Shown here piece after piece: positions 43,689 through 55,900 of a stretch of 64,000 nucleotides of DNA (the stretch's first letter is position 1; every line of letters starts with the position of its first letter). The notes beneath the pieces are model-generated. The model made no database searches and had not been told where the DNA came from. It worked only from the letters and a program-made list of their open reading frames with translations. This DNA comes from Eledone cirrhosa. Taxonomy: Eukaryota > Mollusca > Cephalopoda > Octopoda > Eledonidae. Location: contig OZ024742.1 in NCBI GenBank assembly GCA_964016885.1, positions 11,610,181 to 11,674,180 on the forward strand. The letters run 5' to 3'. The position numbers and the translations under genes are program-made.

Positions 43689-44499
43689 AATAATGGAGCT
43701 GCGGCGTTGCAAATGGGTTACATATGAAAAAGTAAGTCCTTCATCAGTGGCCATCCAACCGTCGTAGGCATTTCATCGCTTTAAGGGCCATATACCTCGG
43801 TTGGTGCGAACAACGGCTAAAAAAAGTCGTTGGGACACGTAAATAAAGGGGACGTTAGGGTGAACAAACAAAATGGTTTAAGCAACAGAAAGGGAGAAGA
43901 AAGAGACAAGTCCCAGATTTCTATGAATATAAACTCGGTGAAATCGTGAACGAGAGAATAAAGACCATCAAACCTGGTTGAAATGTGAGCAAGAAAGGAA
44001 TTTCGCACAGGTGTAACGGGGGGAAGAAGAAGGGGTCTGGTCTGCGAATTCGGTAAACATAAGTTCTGTGAAGTCGCAGACGAGAGAGAGAGAGAGAAAA
44101 ATTCATACCGGCTTGGCCAAGAGCGCGCGAGAAAAGAAATCGGACAGGTCAAACGGGAAGAAAGAGGAGGAAAGAGGAGGAGGAGGAAAGGTAGTGACAG
44201 AGAATGAGTGAGTGAAGGGTGAGGTGAGGAAGAGGCTAACAGAGAGAGAGACTGCTAGAAAGGGTAAAGATACAAAGAACGAAACAGACGGGTGGCAGCA
44301 GAGGAAAAATATGTGTAAATATGATAATAATGGAGCTGCGGCGTTGCAAATGGGTTACATATGAAAAAGTAAGTCCTTCATCAGTGGCCCTCCAACCGTC
44401 GTAGGCATTTCATCGCTTTAAGGGCCATATACCTCAGGTTAGTGCGAACAACGGCTAAAAAAAGTCGTTGGGACACGTAAATAAAGGGGACGTTAGGGT
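43685..44499 (+). mobile_element. Small element with 178-bp direct terminal repeats
   Basis: 43685-43861 and 44321-44499 are near-identical direct repeats (TGATAATAATGGAGCTGCGG ... AATAAAGGGGACGTTAGGGT). They flank 460 bp of purine-rich internal sequence without a coding frame. The internal part holds two diverged copies of a ~125-bp module (AACTCGGTGAAATCGTGAAC and AAGTTCTGTGAAGTCGCAG). The layout fits a non-autonomous LTR-type (TRIM-like) element or a tandem pair of Penelope-type terminal repeats. The repeats begin with TG but do not end in CA, and no convincing primer-binding site is seen. TA tracts lie on both outer sides. Confidence 0.7.
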
Positions 44500-44529
44500 A
44501 TATATATATATATAATTCAAGAAAGAAGA

Positions 44530-44573
<44 letters not shown>

Positions 44574-44682
44574 TACCAATATGTACACATGCACACATAC
44601 ACACACCGAGACAGACAGACAGACAGACAGACACACACACTCACACACACGCACACACACATATATATATATATCAATATTG
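44500..44682. repeat. (TA)n, (CA)n and (CAGA)n microsatellites
   Basis: TA run at about 44531-44571, CACACA and GACAGACAGACA runs at 44590-44660, then TA again. Confidence 0.92.
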
Positions 44683-44980
44683 ATCCTTATTTCTCTTAGT
44701 TTCACTAATGATCACAGAAGTAATAGAGTATTCCTATATTTCGACTTATCTTCCAATTCTTATGTGACCTTTTGAAGACGATATTGGCGACTAGTGTAAG
44801 GTCACGTAGAAAATATTTATTTATTCAGGAAACTGACGCAAGCTTTACTAATTTGATATATTTCTAATATAAATGTCGTCATGACTGTTGTTGTTATTGT
44901 TGTTGACACTCAGTTCAGGCCTGCTTTTGTAGACTTATGATCAAAGATGCTCCAGCTGTGACCAAGCAACTTATACATAC
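44683..44980. other. Mixed sequence without a recognised gene
   Basis: Contains a short (TTG)n piece (TGTTGTTGTTATTGTTGTTG at about 44885) in otherwise non-repetitive sequence. No coding frame of note is present. Confidence 0.5.
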
Positions 44981-45270
44981 ATATATACCTAACTACTTAT
45001 ATATATACATATATACTTACATACATATATACCTAACTACCTATATATATATATATATATACATATATACTTACATGCATATATACCTAACTACCTACAT
45101 ATACATACATATATACTTACATACACATGTAGGTACGTATGTGTAGGCATGCATACATATTTACACACACTCACATACACATACACACATACACACACAC
45201 ATATATATATATATATACGTATACACACAGCCTCATACATACATGCTTACTACATGTATATATATATAAG
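44981..45270. repeat. TATATAC/ACATAC minisatellite, 55-bp period at the left
   Basis: CATATATACCTAACTAC recurs at about 44980, 45025 and 45080, among TA and CA runs. Confidence 0.8.
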
Positions 45271-45272
45271 TA

Positions 45273-45688
45273 TGGTGGTGGCTGCCAATTCGTTTTCGAG
45301 TACGGCCACTACTTTATATCCATGTAGGAGAACCCCTACCGATGCGCTGAACGAGTGTGACTTTTTAGTCCAGCCAGTGACTTGAAAACTCTGGTACAAA
45401 CACTACACTTGTGACAATTATTGACACATAGTGCTGGGCCCATGGTACCCTGTGATGACAAGTGCAGAGAGATCTCCAGATATAAAGCAATGCCTGTGCC
45501 GTGAAGCTTTTATAGTGAGCAAAGGCACCGCACAAAGCCAGTCCCACTCTCTTAAACAAGATGATATTTACCAAAAAGAAGAAAAAGTCAACATCATTGG
45601 ATACCATCAGGGTTGCAGGTGTTATATTAGAGTTTTCCTTCTCCTAGAATTCTGCCTTGACAAAGGCTAAGGGGTCATCTCTCCCGGA
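45273..45688 (-). mobile_element. Unclassified 0.6-kb repeat, copy C (truncated)
   Basis: Same orientation and sequence as copy B from TGGTGGCTGCCAA to AGGGGTCATCTCTCCCGG, then cut off. The ~190 bp containing the [13 protein letters not shown] frame are missing. A CA/TA microsatellite is on the left and TATATAAGTATACATAC on the right. Confidence 0.82.
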
Positions 45689-45695
45689 TATATAA

Positions 45696-46190
45696 GTATA
45701 CATACATACATACATAATGGAACAGTAAAAATATGTAAAACATTCCAAAAAGTTTGCATCTAATAACTGCATATACACATGTACAGAAACAAAATGTATA
45801 CATATGCACACATACAACTCAAAACATACACATCCACACATACAATAACATCCATATCTACACATGCATACATACATACCTACCTAGTTGATGTTGTGTA
45901 AATTCCAATGAGAGTGTCTTGTGTCTATATTAGAAACCGACTCTCTCTCTATTGGTAAAACTTTGTGAAATTATAAAACCAGAAGAACATACATATATAC
46001 ATACTGACATACATATATACATACATGCTGACTTACATACATACTGACATACATATATACATACATACATACATACATACATACATACATACATACATAC
46101 ATACATACATACATGCTGACATACATATATACATGCATACATACATGCTGACATACATACGTATGTATGTATGTATGTATGTATGTATCA
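45696..46190. repeat. (ATAC)n tetranucleotide tracts and CA/TA-rich spacer
   Basis: ATAC repeats at 45696-45715 and 45993-46188. The latter has TGCTGAC interruptions and ends in the complementary GTAT run at 46162-46188, making a small inverted repeat. The part between has no gene. Confidence 0.88.
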
Positions 46191-46485
46191 CGATATTTAA
46201 TGTCTATCACCTTTATATAAACCAAGCAAGACGTGAATATAACTGTACATTTGTCTAAACATTTACGATGACTCGTCCACGATGTAATTGTATCGAGAAG
46301 TTAACATCACATTTAGTCCTATTTCCCATCCTTTCTTGCTTTAATGGGGCCAGCCATTTCCATCGGTCGTAACAAACCCCAGACGGTGGAATGACTTTTT
46401 CAACACATCTTTACAGTCAGAATTCAAATAATGCCTTCGTGGTTTTTAATCTAACAGAGCTACGAAACATTTACAATTAAATTAT
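46191..46485. other. Single-copy-looking intergenic sequence
   Basis: Non-repetitive sequence with no long frame, splice-site pattern or RNA gene recognised. Confidence 0.5.
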
Positions 46486-46669
46486 TAATGCACATAATAA
46501 TTGTTTCTATGTTAGGCACTGGTACTTTATTTTATCGACCCCGTAAGGATGAAAGGCAAAGTTAACCTCGGCAGGATTTGAACTCAGATAAAGGGACGTA
46601 ACTATGCTGGAAAGCATGTCCGACCCTCTACCGATACTGCCAATTCACCGCTCTAATGCACATAATAAT
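46486..46669 (-). mobile_element. Complete tRNA-derived SINE with 16-bp target-site duplications
   Basis: The body (46502-46653) on minus has an A-box region (GGCAGTATCGGTAGAGGGTC), a B box (GAGTTCAAATCC) and GAGGTTAACTTTGCC. CTTACGGGGTCGATAAAATA follows. It is flanked by a perfect direct repeat TAATGCACATAATAAT (46486-46501 and 46654-46669), the duplication made on insertion by LINE machinery. The intact duplication implies a fairly recent insertion into otherwise unique DNA. Confidence 0.92.
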
Positions 46670-46994
46670 GTTTAGAGAATATAATCATTTCATTTTAATC
46701 ACATTTACGTTGAACTTTAAATATCCATAATCTTAAATAACGAGTATGGGCAGACGACATCGTTATTCTGGCCAACCATCGAAACCAATCGACTGTTTTC
46801 GAATGTTCGTGTGGAAATCAAACTACTTATTTATATCGCTTATAATCGCTTGGAAAACATGAAGCAACGATTACAATGATTACGAAGTTTGGGGGTAGAT
46901 ACATGTTGTATTATGGACTCTATATATATGTAGTGGCATAATGGCTTTCTTTCTATTTGTCTATGTATATGATTACACGTAGGCACGGATAGAT
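46670..46994. other. Single-copy-looking intergenic sequence
   Basis: No gene, RNA or repeat element recognised. Confidence 0.5.
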
Positions 46995-47450
<456 letters not shown>

Positions 47451-47554
47451 GGGTGGGGAGGGTGGCGGGACAGAAAGAGAAAAAGGAAGAGACAGACACA
47501 ATAAAAATACAAACCTATTTATAGCTGTATGAGGGTATTGTTCGTAAGTGACAA

Positions 47555-48505
47555 CATATATACACGCCACCACATATATTTATATACACAAATACAGCAT
47601 ATATACACACCACCACATATATTTATATACATAAATACACCATATATGCACACCACCACATATATTTATATACATAAATACACCATATATGCACACCACC
47701 ACATATATATATGTACACACCACCACATGTATTTATATACATAAATACACCATATATACACACAACCACATGTATTTATATACATAAATACAGCACATAT
47801 ACACACCACCACATATAATTATATACATAATTACAGTATATATATATATATATATATATACATACCACTACCTATATTTATATACACACCACCACATATA
47901 TTTATATACACTCCACCACATATATTTATATACATATAATTACAGTATATATACACACCGCCACATGTATTTATATACATAAATACAGTATATATACACC
48001 ACCACCACATGTATTTATACATATAACTGCAGTATATATATACACAACACCACATATATTTATATACATAATTACAGTATATACACACCACCACATGTAT
48101 TTATATACACTCCACCACATATATTTATATACATATAATTACAGTATATATACACGCCGCCACATGTATTTATATACATAAATACAGTATATATACACAC
48201 CACCACATGTATTTAAACATATAATTGCAGTATATATATACACAACACCACATGTATTTATATACATAAATACAGTAAATATACCCACCACCACATGTAT
48301 TTATACATATAACTGCAGTATATATATATATATACACAACACCACATATATTTATATACATAATTACAGTATATACACGCAACCACATGTATTTATAGAC
48401 ATAAATAATATATATACACAGCACCACATGTATATATAGACATAAATAATATATATACACAGCACCACATGTATATATAGACATAAATAATACATATACA
48501 CGCCA
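47555..48505. repeat. Minisatellite of about 43-bp units, nearly 1 kb
   Basis: The unit is CACACCACCACATATATTTA followed by TATACATAAATACACCATAT, with variants (CATGTATTTATAC, AATTACAGTATATATA). About twenty units are arranged in longer patterns, since CATGTATTTATATACACTCC and ATATAACTGCAG pieces recur. No coding frame of interest. Confidence 0.92.
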
Positions 48506-48668
48506 CTCGTTGCATTTAAGCACACATAAATACAGTACATACATGTGCACAAACTCACATGTGTACAAAAATACATGTGTACAAACATACATGTGTACAA
48601 ACATACATGTGCATATACATACAGGTGCATATACATACATGTGCATATACATACATGTGCACAAGTAT
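48506..48668. repeat. ACATGTGYACAAAC / ACATACATGTGCATAT short tandem repeats
   Basis: Two short tandem blocks: ACATGTGTACAAA units (48545-48610), then CATACATGTGCATATA units (48605-48665). Confidence 0.88.
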
Positions 48669-48994
48669 ATTTATTTGTCAACTGGTATATATAATTGAGG
48701 GTATGTAAATATATATATTTGGTTTTCATTTTTAAAAATTTCTCACCAATATTGAAAGAACCATTCTCCAGCCAAGAAACAAGAGTCTTTCATTGGAATC
48801 TAGACAACACAACCAGTTAGTCATGTTTGTCTATAGATTATCTCTATTTTTTTAATTATGTTATTTGAATCCTTCCAAGAAAGATGGAGCTGATTTCTAA
48901 GAAAGAAACACAGGAAAACTGCTGAAATTTCAATAAGGAACGTTTTGCATAATCTTTATTATTTTGTTTGTTATTTATTTATCTATTTATTGAA
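48669..48994. other. AT-rich intergenic stretch
   Basis: No repeat element or gene recognised. Confidence 0.5.
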
Positions 48995-49062
48995 TCAATC
49001 CTTAGAGTGCGGCCATGCCGAGGCACTGGTTTAAAGAGATTTAGTTGATCATAGCGAGCCCC
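48995..49062 (-). mobile_element. Relic of a cephalopod-type SINE or LINE 3' tail
   Basis: GAGTGCGGCCATGCCGAGGC followed by a diverged GAAGAGATTTAGTTGATC and GAGCCCC resembles a tail segment common to cephalopod SINEs. It is short and decayed, and the identification is from memory of the family. Confidence 0.4.
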
Positions 49063-49251
49063 GTATATCAGACATGCAAACTCCCGCCGTCGGGTGGGGA
49101 GATCACCCATCCGAAAGTGAGAGATGTCTTCTCTTGTGAAAATGTGTATAGCTTTTATTATGTAAAATATCCATATTTTCCCACCTTTGGGGGCAGTTTC
49201 TTTCATGGTGTACCTCGCTTGGGGCTCCAAAGGTTGGCAAGTCTGGTATAT
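49063..49251. mobile_element. Small MITE, hAT-like termini (177 bp)
   Basis: The ends CAGACATGCAAAC (49069-49081) and GTTGGCAAGTCTG (49233-49245) are inverted with 11 of 13 matches. CAG...TTGCCAA termini recall the hAT superfamily. GTATAT flanks both sides (49063-49068 and 49246-49251); hAT elements duplicate 8 bp, and here only 6 match. The internal part is short and non-coding. Superfamily assignment is tentative. Confidence 0.5.
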
Positions 49252-49289
49252 ATATTTAGTCCTCACTTTGTATCGAACATCTGACAGGG

Positions 49290-49477
49290 TGACACATCAT
49301 AAACACACACATACATGTAAACATGCATGTACACACATATATATACGTGTGAGTGGTTGCATATCAGTATATACATTTATCAGTGTGTGTTAAAGTTTTA
49401 TTTAAATATCTGCATGAGTGTGTGTGGGCGCGCATATGGTCGCGTGTGAGTACGTTTATATAACAGTGTATATGTAT

Positions 49478-49512
<35 letters not shown>

Positions 49513-49600
49513 TTATGTGTTTGTATGTGAACATGTATGAATGTCTGTAGGTGTAGATTTGAGATTAAAACAACACATGCATTTATGTGAAGCTATTACG
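49290..49600. repeat. Imperfect (CA)n/(TG)n region
   Basis: Scattered CA and TG runs, the clearest at 49487-49512 (TG). No gene. Confidence 0.8.
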
Positions 49601-49622
49601 TGTGTCTATATATGTATATATA

Positions 49623-49734
49623 CTGCATATATATGTCTGTATGTGTGTGTGAGGGTGTGAGTGTGCGTATATATATATATATATATATATACGCACACTC
49701 ACGCCCCAACACACATACAGACATATATATGCAG
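49623..49734. repeat. Palindromic microsatellite, about 55-bp arms
   Basis: CTGCATATATATGTCTGTATG ... GAGTGTGCG pairs with CGCACACTC ... CATACAGACATATATATGCAG around a TA core. The arms differ by a 2-bp indel and a few bases. Confidence 0.88.
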
Positions 49735-49750
49735 CATATATACATATACA

Positions 49751-49754
<4 letters not shown>

Positions 49755-49830
<76 letters not shown>
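49755..49830. repeat. (TA)n tract
   Basis: Pure TA for about 75 bp, about 90 bp before the 14-bp satellite. Confidence 0.95.
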
Positions 49831-49831
<1 letters not shown>

Positions 49832-49923
49832 TGTTCATACAAAGAAGAAAGCGTTTGTCTACGACATTCGAGCTCCACACTGCTGTCGCTGAAATATGTA
49901 TTTTCCAATAAATATGATTATGT

Positions 49924-52900
49924 GAACGTTAATTCCAGAACGTTAATTCCAGAAAGGTAATTCTAGAACGTTTATTCCAGAACGTTAATTCCAGAACGTT
50001 AATTCCAGAACATTTATGCAAGAACGTTAATTCCAGAACGTTAATTCCAGAACGTTAATTCCGGAACGTTAATTCCAGAACGTTAATTCCAGAAAGTTAA
50101 TTCCAGAACGATAATTCCAGAACGTTAATTCCAGAAAGTTAATTCCAGAACGTTAATTCCAGAACGTTAATTCCAGAAAGTTATTCCCAGAACAATAATT
50201 TCAGAACGTTAATTCCATAACGTTAATTCCAGAACATTAATTCCAGAACGTTAATTCCAGAAGGTTAATTCCAGAACGGTAATTCCAGAACTTTAATTCC
50301 AGAACGTTAATTCTAGAAAGTTAATTCCAGAACGTTAATTCCAGAACGTTAATTCCAGAACGTTAATTCCAGAACGTTAATTCCAGAAAGTTATTTTCAG
50401 ATCATTAATTTCAGAACGTTATTTCCAGAGCGTTTATTCCAGAACGTTTATGCCAGAACGTTAATCCCAGAATGTTAATTCCAGATCATTAATTCCAGAA
50501 CGTTAATTCCACAACGTTAATTCCAGAACGTTTATGCCAGAACGTTAATTCCAGAAAATTATTTCCAGAACATTAATTCCAGTACGGTAATTCCAGAACG
50601 TTAATTCCAGAACATTAATTCCAGAAAGTTATATCAAGATCATTAATTTCAGAACGTTAATTCCAGAACGTTTATTCCAGAACGTTAATTCCAGAACGTT
50701 AATTCCAGAATGTTAATTCCAGAACGTTAATTCCAGAAAGATAATTCCAGAACGTTAATTCCAGAACGTTAATTCCAAAACGTTAATTCCAGAAAGTTAT
50801 TTCCTGATCATTAATTTCAGAACGTTAATTCCAGACCATTTATTCCAGAACGTTAATTCCAGAATCTTAATTCCAGAACGGTAATTCCAGAACGTTAATT
50901 CCAGAACATTAATTCCAGAACGTTAATTCCAGAACGTTAATTCCATAACGTTAATTCCAGAACATTAATTCCAGAACGTTAATTCCAGAACGTTAATTCC
51001 AGAACGTTAATTCCAGAAAGTTAATTCCAGAACGTTAATTCCAGAAAGTTAATTCCAGAAAGTTAATTCCAGAACGTTAATTCCAGAACGTTAATTCGAG
51101 AAAGTTATTTTCAGATCATTAATTTCAGAACGTTAATTCCAGAACGTTTATTCCAGAACGTTAATTCTAGAATGTTAATTCCAGATCATTAATTCCATTA
51201 CGTTAATTCCAGAACGTTAATTCCGGTAAGTTATTTCCAGATCATTAATTTAATAACGTTAATTCTAGAACGTTTATTCCAGAACGTTAATTCCAGAACG
51301 TTAATTCGAGAACGTTATTTCCAGCAAGTTACTTCCAGAACGTTAATTCCAGAACGTTAATTCCAAAACGTTAATTCCAGAAAGATATTTTCAGATCATT
51401 AATTTCAGAACGTTAATTCCAGAACATTTATTCCAGAAAGTTAATTCCAGAACGTATAATTCCCGAACGTTAATTCCAGAACGTTAATTCTAGTACGTTA
51501 ATTCCAGAACATTTATTCCAAAACGTTAATTCCAGAACGTTAATTCGAGAACGTTAATGCCAGAACGTTAATTCCAGAACGTTAATTCCAGAAAGTTAAT
51601 TCCAGAACGTTAATTCCAGAACATTTATTCCGGAACGTTAATTCCAGAACGTTTATGCCAGAACGTTAGTTCCAAAACGTTAATTCCATAAAGATATTTT
51701 CAGATCATTAATTTCAGAAACGTTAATTCCAGAACGTTTATTCCAGAACGTTTATGCCAGAACGTTAATCCCAGAATGTTAATTCCAGATCATTAATTCC
51801 AGAACGTTAATTCCACAACGTTAATTCCAGAACGTTAATTCCAGAACATTAATTCCAGAACGTTAATTCCAGAACGTTAATTCCATAACGTTAATTCCAG
51901 AACATTAATTCTAGAACGTTAATTCCAGAACGTTAATTCCAGAACGTTAATTCCAGAAAGTTAATTCCAGAACGTTAATTCCAGAAAGTTAATTCCAGAA
52001 AGTTAATTCCAGAACGTTAATTCCAGAACGTTAATTCGAGAAAGTTATTTTCAGATCATTAATTTCAGAACGTTAATTCCAGAACGTTTATTCCAGAACG
52101 TTAATTCTAGAATGTTAATTCCAGATCATTAATTCCAGAACGTTAATTCCACAACGTTAATTCCAGAACGTTTATGCCAGAAAGTTAATTCCAGAAAGTT
52201 ATTTCCAGAACATTAATTCCATTACGTTAATTCCAGAACGTTAATTCCGGAAAGTTATTTCCAGATCATTAATTTAATAACGTTAATTCTAGAACGTTTA
52301 TTCCAGAACGTTATTTCCAGAACGTTAATTCGAGAACGTTATTTCCAGCAAGTTACTTCCAGAACGTTAATTCCAGAACGTTAATTCCAAAACGTTAATT
52401 CCAGAAAGATATTTTCAGATCATTAATTTCAGAACGTTAATTCCAGAACATTTATTCCAGAAAGTTAATTCCAGAACGTATAATTCCCGAACGTTAATTC
52501 CAGAACGTTAATTCTAGTACGTTAATTCCAGAACATTTATTCCAAAACGTTAATTCCAGAACGTTAATTCGAGAACGTTAATGCCAGAACGTTAATTCCA
52601 GAACGTTAATTCCAGAAAGTTAATTCCAGAACGTTAATTCCAGAACATTTATTCCGGAACGTTAATTCCAGAACGTTTATGCCAGAACGTTAGTTCCAAA
52701 ACGTTAATTCCATAAAGATATTTTCAGATCATTAATTTCAGAAACGTTAATTCCAGAACGTTTATTCCAGAACGTTTATGCCAGAACGTTAATCCCAGAA
52801 TGTTAATTCCAGATCATTAATTCCAGAACGTTAATTCCACAACGTTAATTCCAGAAAGTCAATTCCAGAACGGTAATTCCAGAAAATTAATTCCAGAACG

Positions 52901-55900
52901 TTAATTCCAGAACATTAATTCCAGAAAGTTATTTCCAGAACATTAATTCCAGTACGTTAATTCCAGAACGTTTATTCCAGAACGTTAATTCCAGAACGTT
53001 AATTCCAGAACGTTAATTCCAGAACGTTAATTCCAAAACGTTAATTCCAGAAAATTATTTTGAGATCATTAATTTCAGAACGTTAATTCCAGAACATTTA
53101 TTGCAGAACGTTAATTCCAGAACGTTAATTCCAGAATGTTTATGCCAGAGCGTTAATTCCAGAACGTCAATTCTAGAACGTTAATACCAGAACGTTAATC
53201 CAAGTACGTTAGTTCCAGAACGTTAATTGCAAAACGTTAATTCCAGAACGTTAATTCGAGAACGTTAATGCCAGAACGTTAATTCCAGAACGTTAATTCC
53301 AGAAAGTTAATTCCAGAACGTTAATTCCAGAACATTTATTCCGGAACGTTAATTCCAGAACGTTTATGCCAGAACGTTAATTCCAAAACGTTAATTCCAT
53401 AAAGATATTTTCAGATCATTAATTTCAGAACGTTAATTCCAGAACGTTTATTCCAGAACGTTAATTCCAGTACATTAATTCCAGAACGTTTATTACAGAA
53501 AGTTAATTCCAGAACGTTGATTCCAGAACATTTATTCCACAACGTTAATTCCAGAACGGTAATTCTAGAAAGTTTATGCCAGAACGTTAATTCCAGAACG
53601 TCAATTCCAGAACGTTAATACCAGAACGTTAATTCCAGAACGTTAATCCCAGTACGTCAATTCCAGAACGTTAGTTCCAGAGCGTTAATTCCAGAACGTT
53701 AATTCCAGAACGTTAATTCCAGAACGTTAATTCGAGAACGTTTATGCCAGAACGTTAATTCCAGAATGTTAATTTGAGAACGTTAATTCCAGAACGTTAA
53801 TTCCAGAACGGTAATTCCAGAACGTTAATTCCAAAATTTATTACCAGAATGTTAATTCCATAAAGTTAATTCCAGAACGTTAATTCCAGCAAATTAATTC
53901 CAGAACGTTAATTCCAGAACGTTAATACCAGAAAGTCAATTCCAGAACGTTAATTCCAGAAAATTAATTCCAGAACGTTAATTCCAGAACATTAATTCCA
54001 GAAAGTTATTTCCAGAACATTAATTCCAGTACGTTCATTCCAGAACGTTTATTCCAGAACGTTAATTCCAGAACGTTAAGTCCAGAGCGTTAATTCCAGA
54101 ACGTTAATTCCAAAACGTTAATTCCAGAAAGTTATTTTGAGATCATTAAATTCAGAACGTTAATTCCAGAACATTTATTGCAGAACGTTAATTCCAGAAC
54201 GTTAATTCCAGAATGTTTATGCCAGAGCGTTAATTCCAGAACGTCAATTCCAGAACGTTAATACCAGAACGTTAATTCCAGAACGTTAATCCAAGTACGT
54301 TAGTTCCAGAACGTTAATTCCAAAACTTTAATTCCAGAACGTTAATTCGAGAACGTTAATGCCAGAACGTTAATTCCAGAACGTTAATTCCAGAAAGTTA
54401 ATTCCAGAACGTTAATTCCAGAACATTTATTCCGGAACGTTAATTCCAGAACGTTTATGCCAGAACGTTAATTCCAAAACGTTAATTCCATAAAGATATT
54501 TTCAGATCATTAATTTCAGAACGTTAATTCCAGAACGTTTATTCCAGAACGTTAATTCCAGTACGTTAATTCCAGAACGTTTATTACAGAAAGTTAATTC
54601 CAGAACGTTGATTCCAGAACATTCATTCCAGAACGTTAATTCCAGAACGTTAATTCCAGAACGTCAATTCCAGAACGTTAATACCAGAACGTTAATTCCA
54701 GAACGTTAATCCCAGTACGTTAATTCCAGAACGTTAATTCCAGAACGTTAGTTCCAGAGCTATAATTCCAGAACGTTAATTCCAGAACGTTAATTCCAGA
54801 ACGTTAATTCCAGAACATTTATTGCAGAACGTTAATTCCAGAACGTTACTTCCAGAATGTTTATGCCAGAGCGTTAATTCCAGAACGTCAATTCCAGAAC
54901 GTTAATACCAGAACGTTAATTCCAGAACGTTAATCCAAGTACGGTAGTTCCAGAACGTTAATTCCAAAACGTTAATTCCAGAACGTTAATTCGAGAACGT
55001 TAATGCCAGAACGTTAATTCCAGAACGTTAATTCCAGAAAGTTAATTCCAGAACGTTAATTCCATACCATTTATTCCGGAACGTTAATTCCAGAACGTTT
55101 ATGCCAGAACGTTAATTCCAAAACGTTAATTCCATAAAGATATTTTCAGATCATTAATTTCAGAACGTTAATTCCAGAACGTTTATTCCAGAACGTTAAT
55201 TCCAGTACGTTAATTCCAGAACGTTTATTACAGAAAGTTAATTCCAGAACGTTGATTCCAGAACATTTATTCCAGAACGTTAATTCCAGAACGTTAATTC
55301 CAGAACGTCAATTCCAGAACGTTAATACCAGAACGTTAATTCCAGAACGTTAATTCCAGAACGTTAGTTCCAGAGCTATAATTCCAGAACGTTAATTCCA
55401 GAACGTTAATTCCAGAACGGTAATTCCAGAACGTTAATTCCAAAATTTATTACCAGAATGTTAATTCCAGAAAGTTAATTCCAGAACGTTAATTCCAGAA
55501 CGTTACTACCAGAAAGTCAATTCCAGAACGTTAATTCCAGTAAATTAATTCCAGAACGTTAATTCCAGAACGTTTATTCCAGAACGTTAATTCCAGAACG
55601 TTAATTCCAGAGCGTTAATTCCAGAAAGTTAATTCCAGAACGTTAATTCCAGAACGTTAATTCCAAAACGTTAATTCCAGAAAGTTATTTTGAGATCATT
55701 AATTTCAGAACGTTAATTCCAGAACATTTATTGCAGAACGTTAATTCCAGAACGTTAATTCCAGAACGTTTATTACAGAAAGTTAATTCCAGAACGTTGA
55801 TTCCAGAACATTCATTCCAGAACGTTAATTCCAGAACGTTAATTCCAGAACGTCAATTCCAGAACGTTAATACCAGAACGTTAATTCCAGAACGTTAATC

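Noticed and set aside
43737..43748. TCATCAG (CTGATGA on minus) in the terminal repeats of the 43685-44499 element, also at 44378
   Set aside because: No GAAA follows at a usable distance and no stem II can be drawn.
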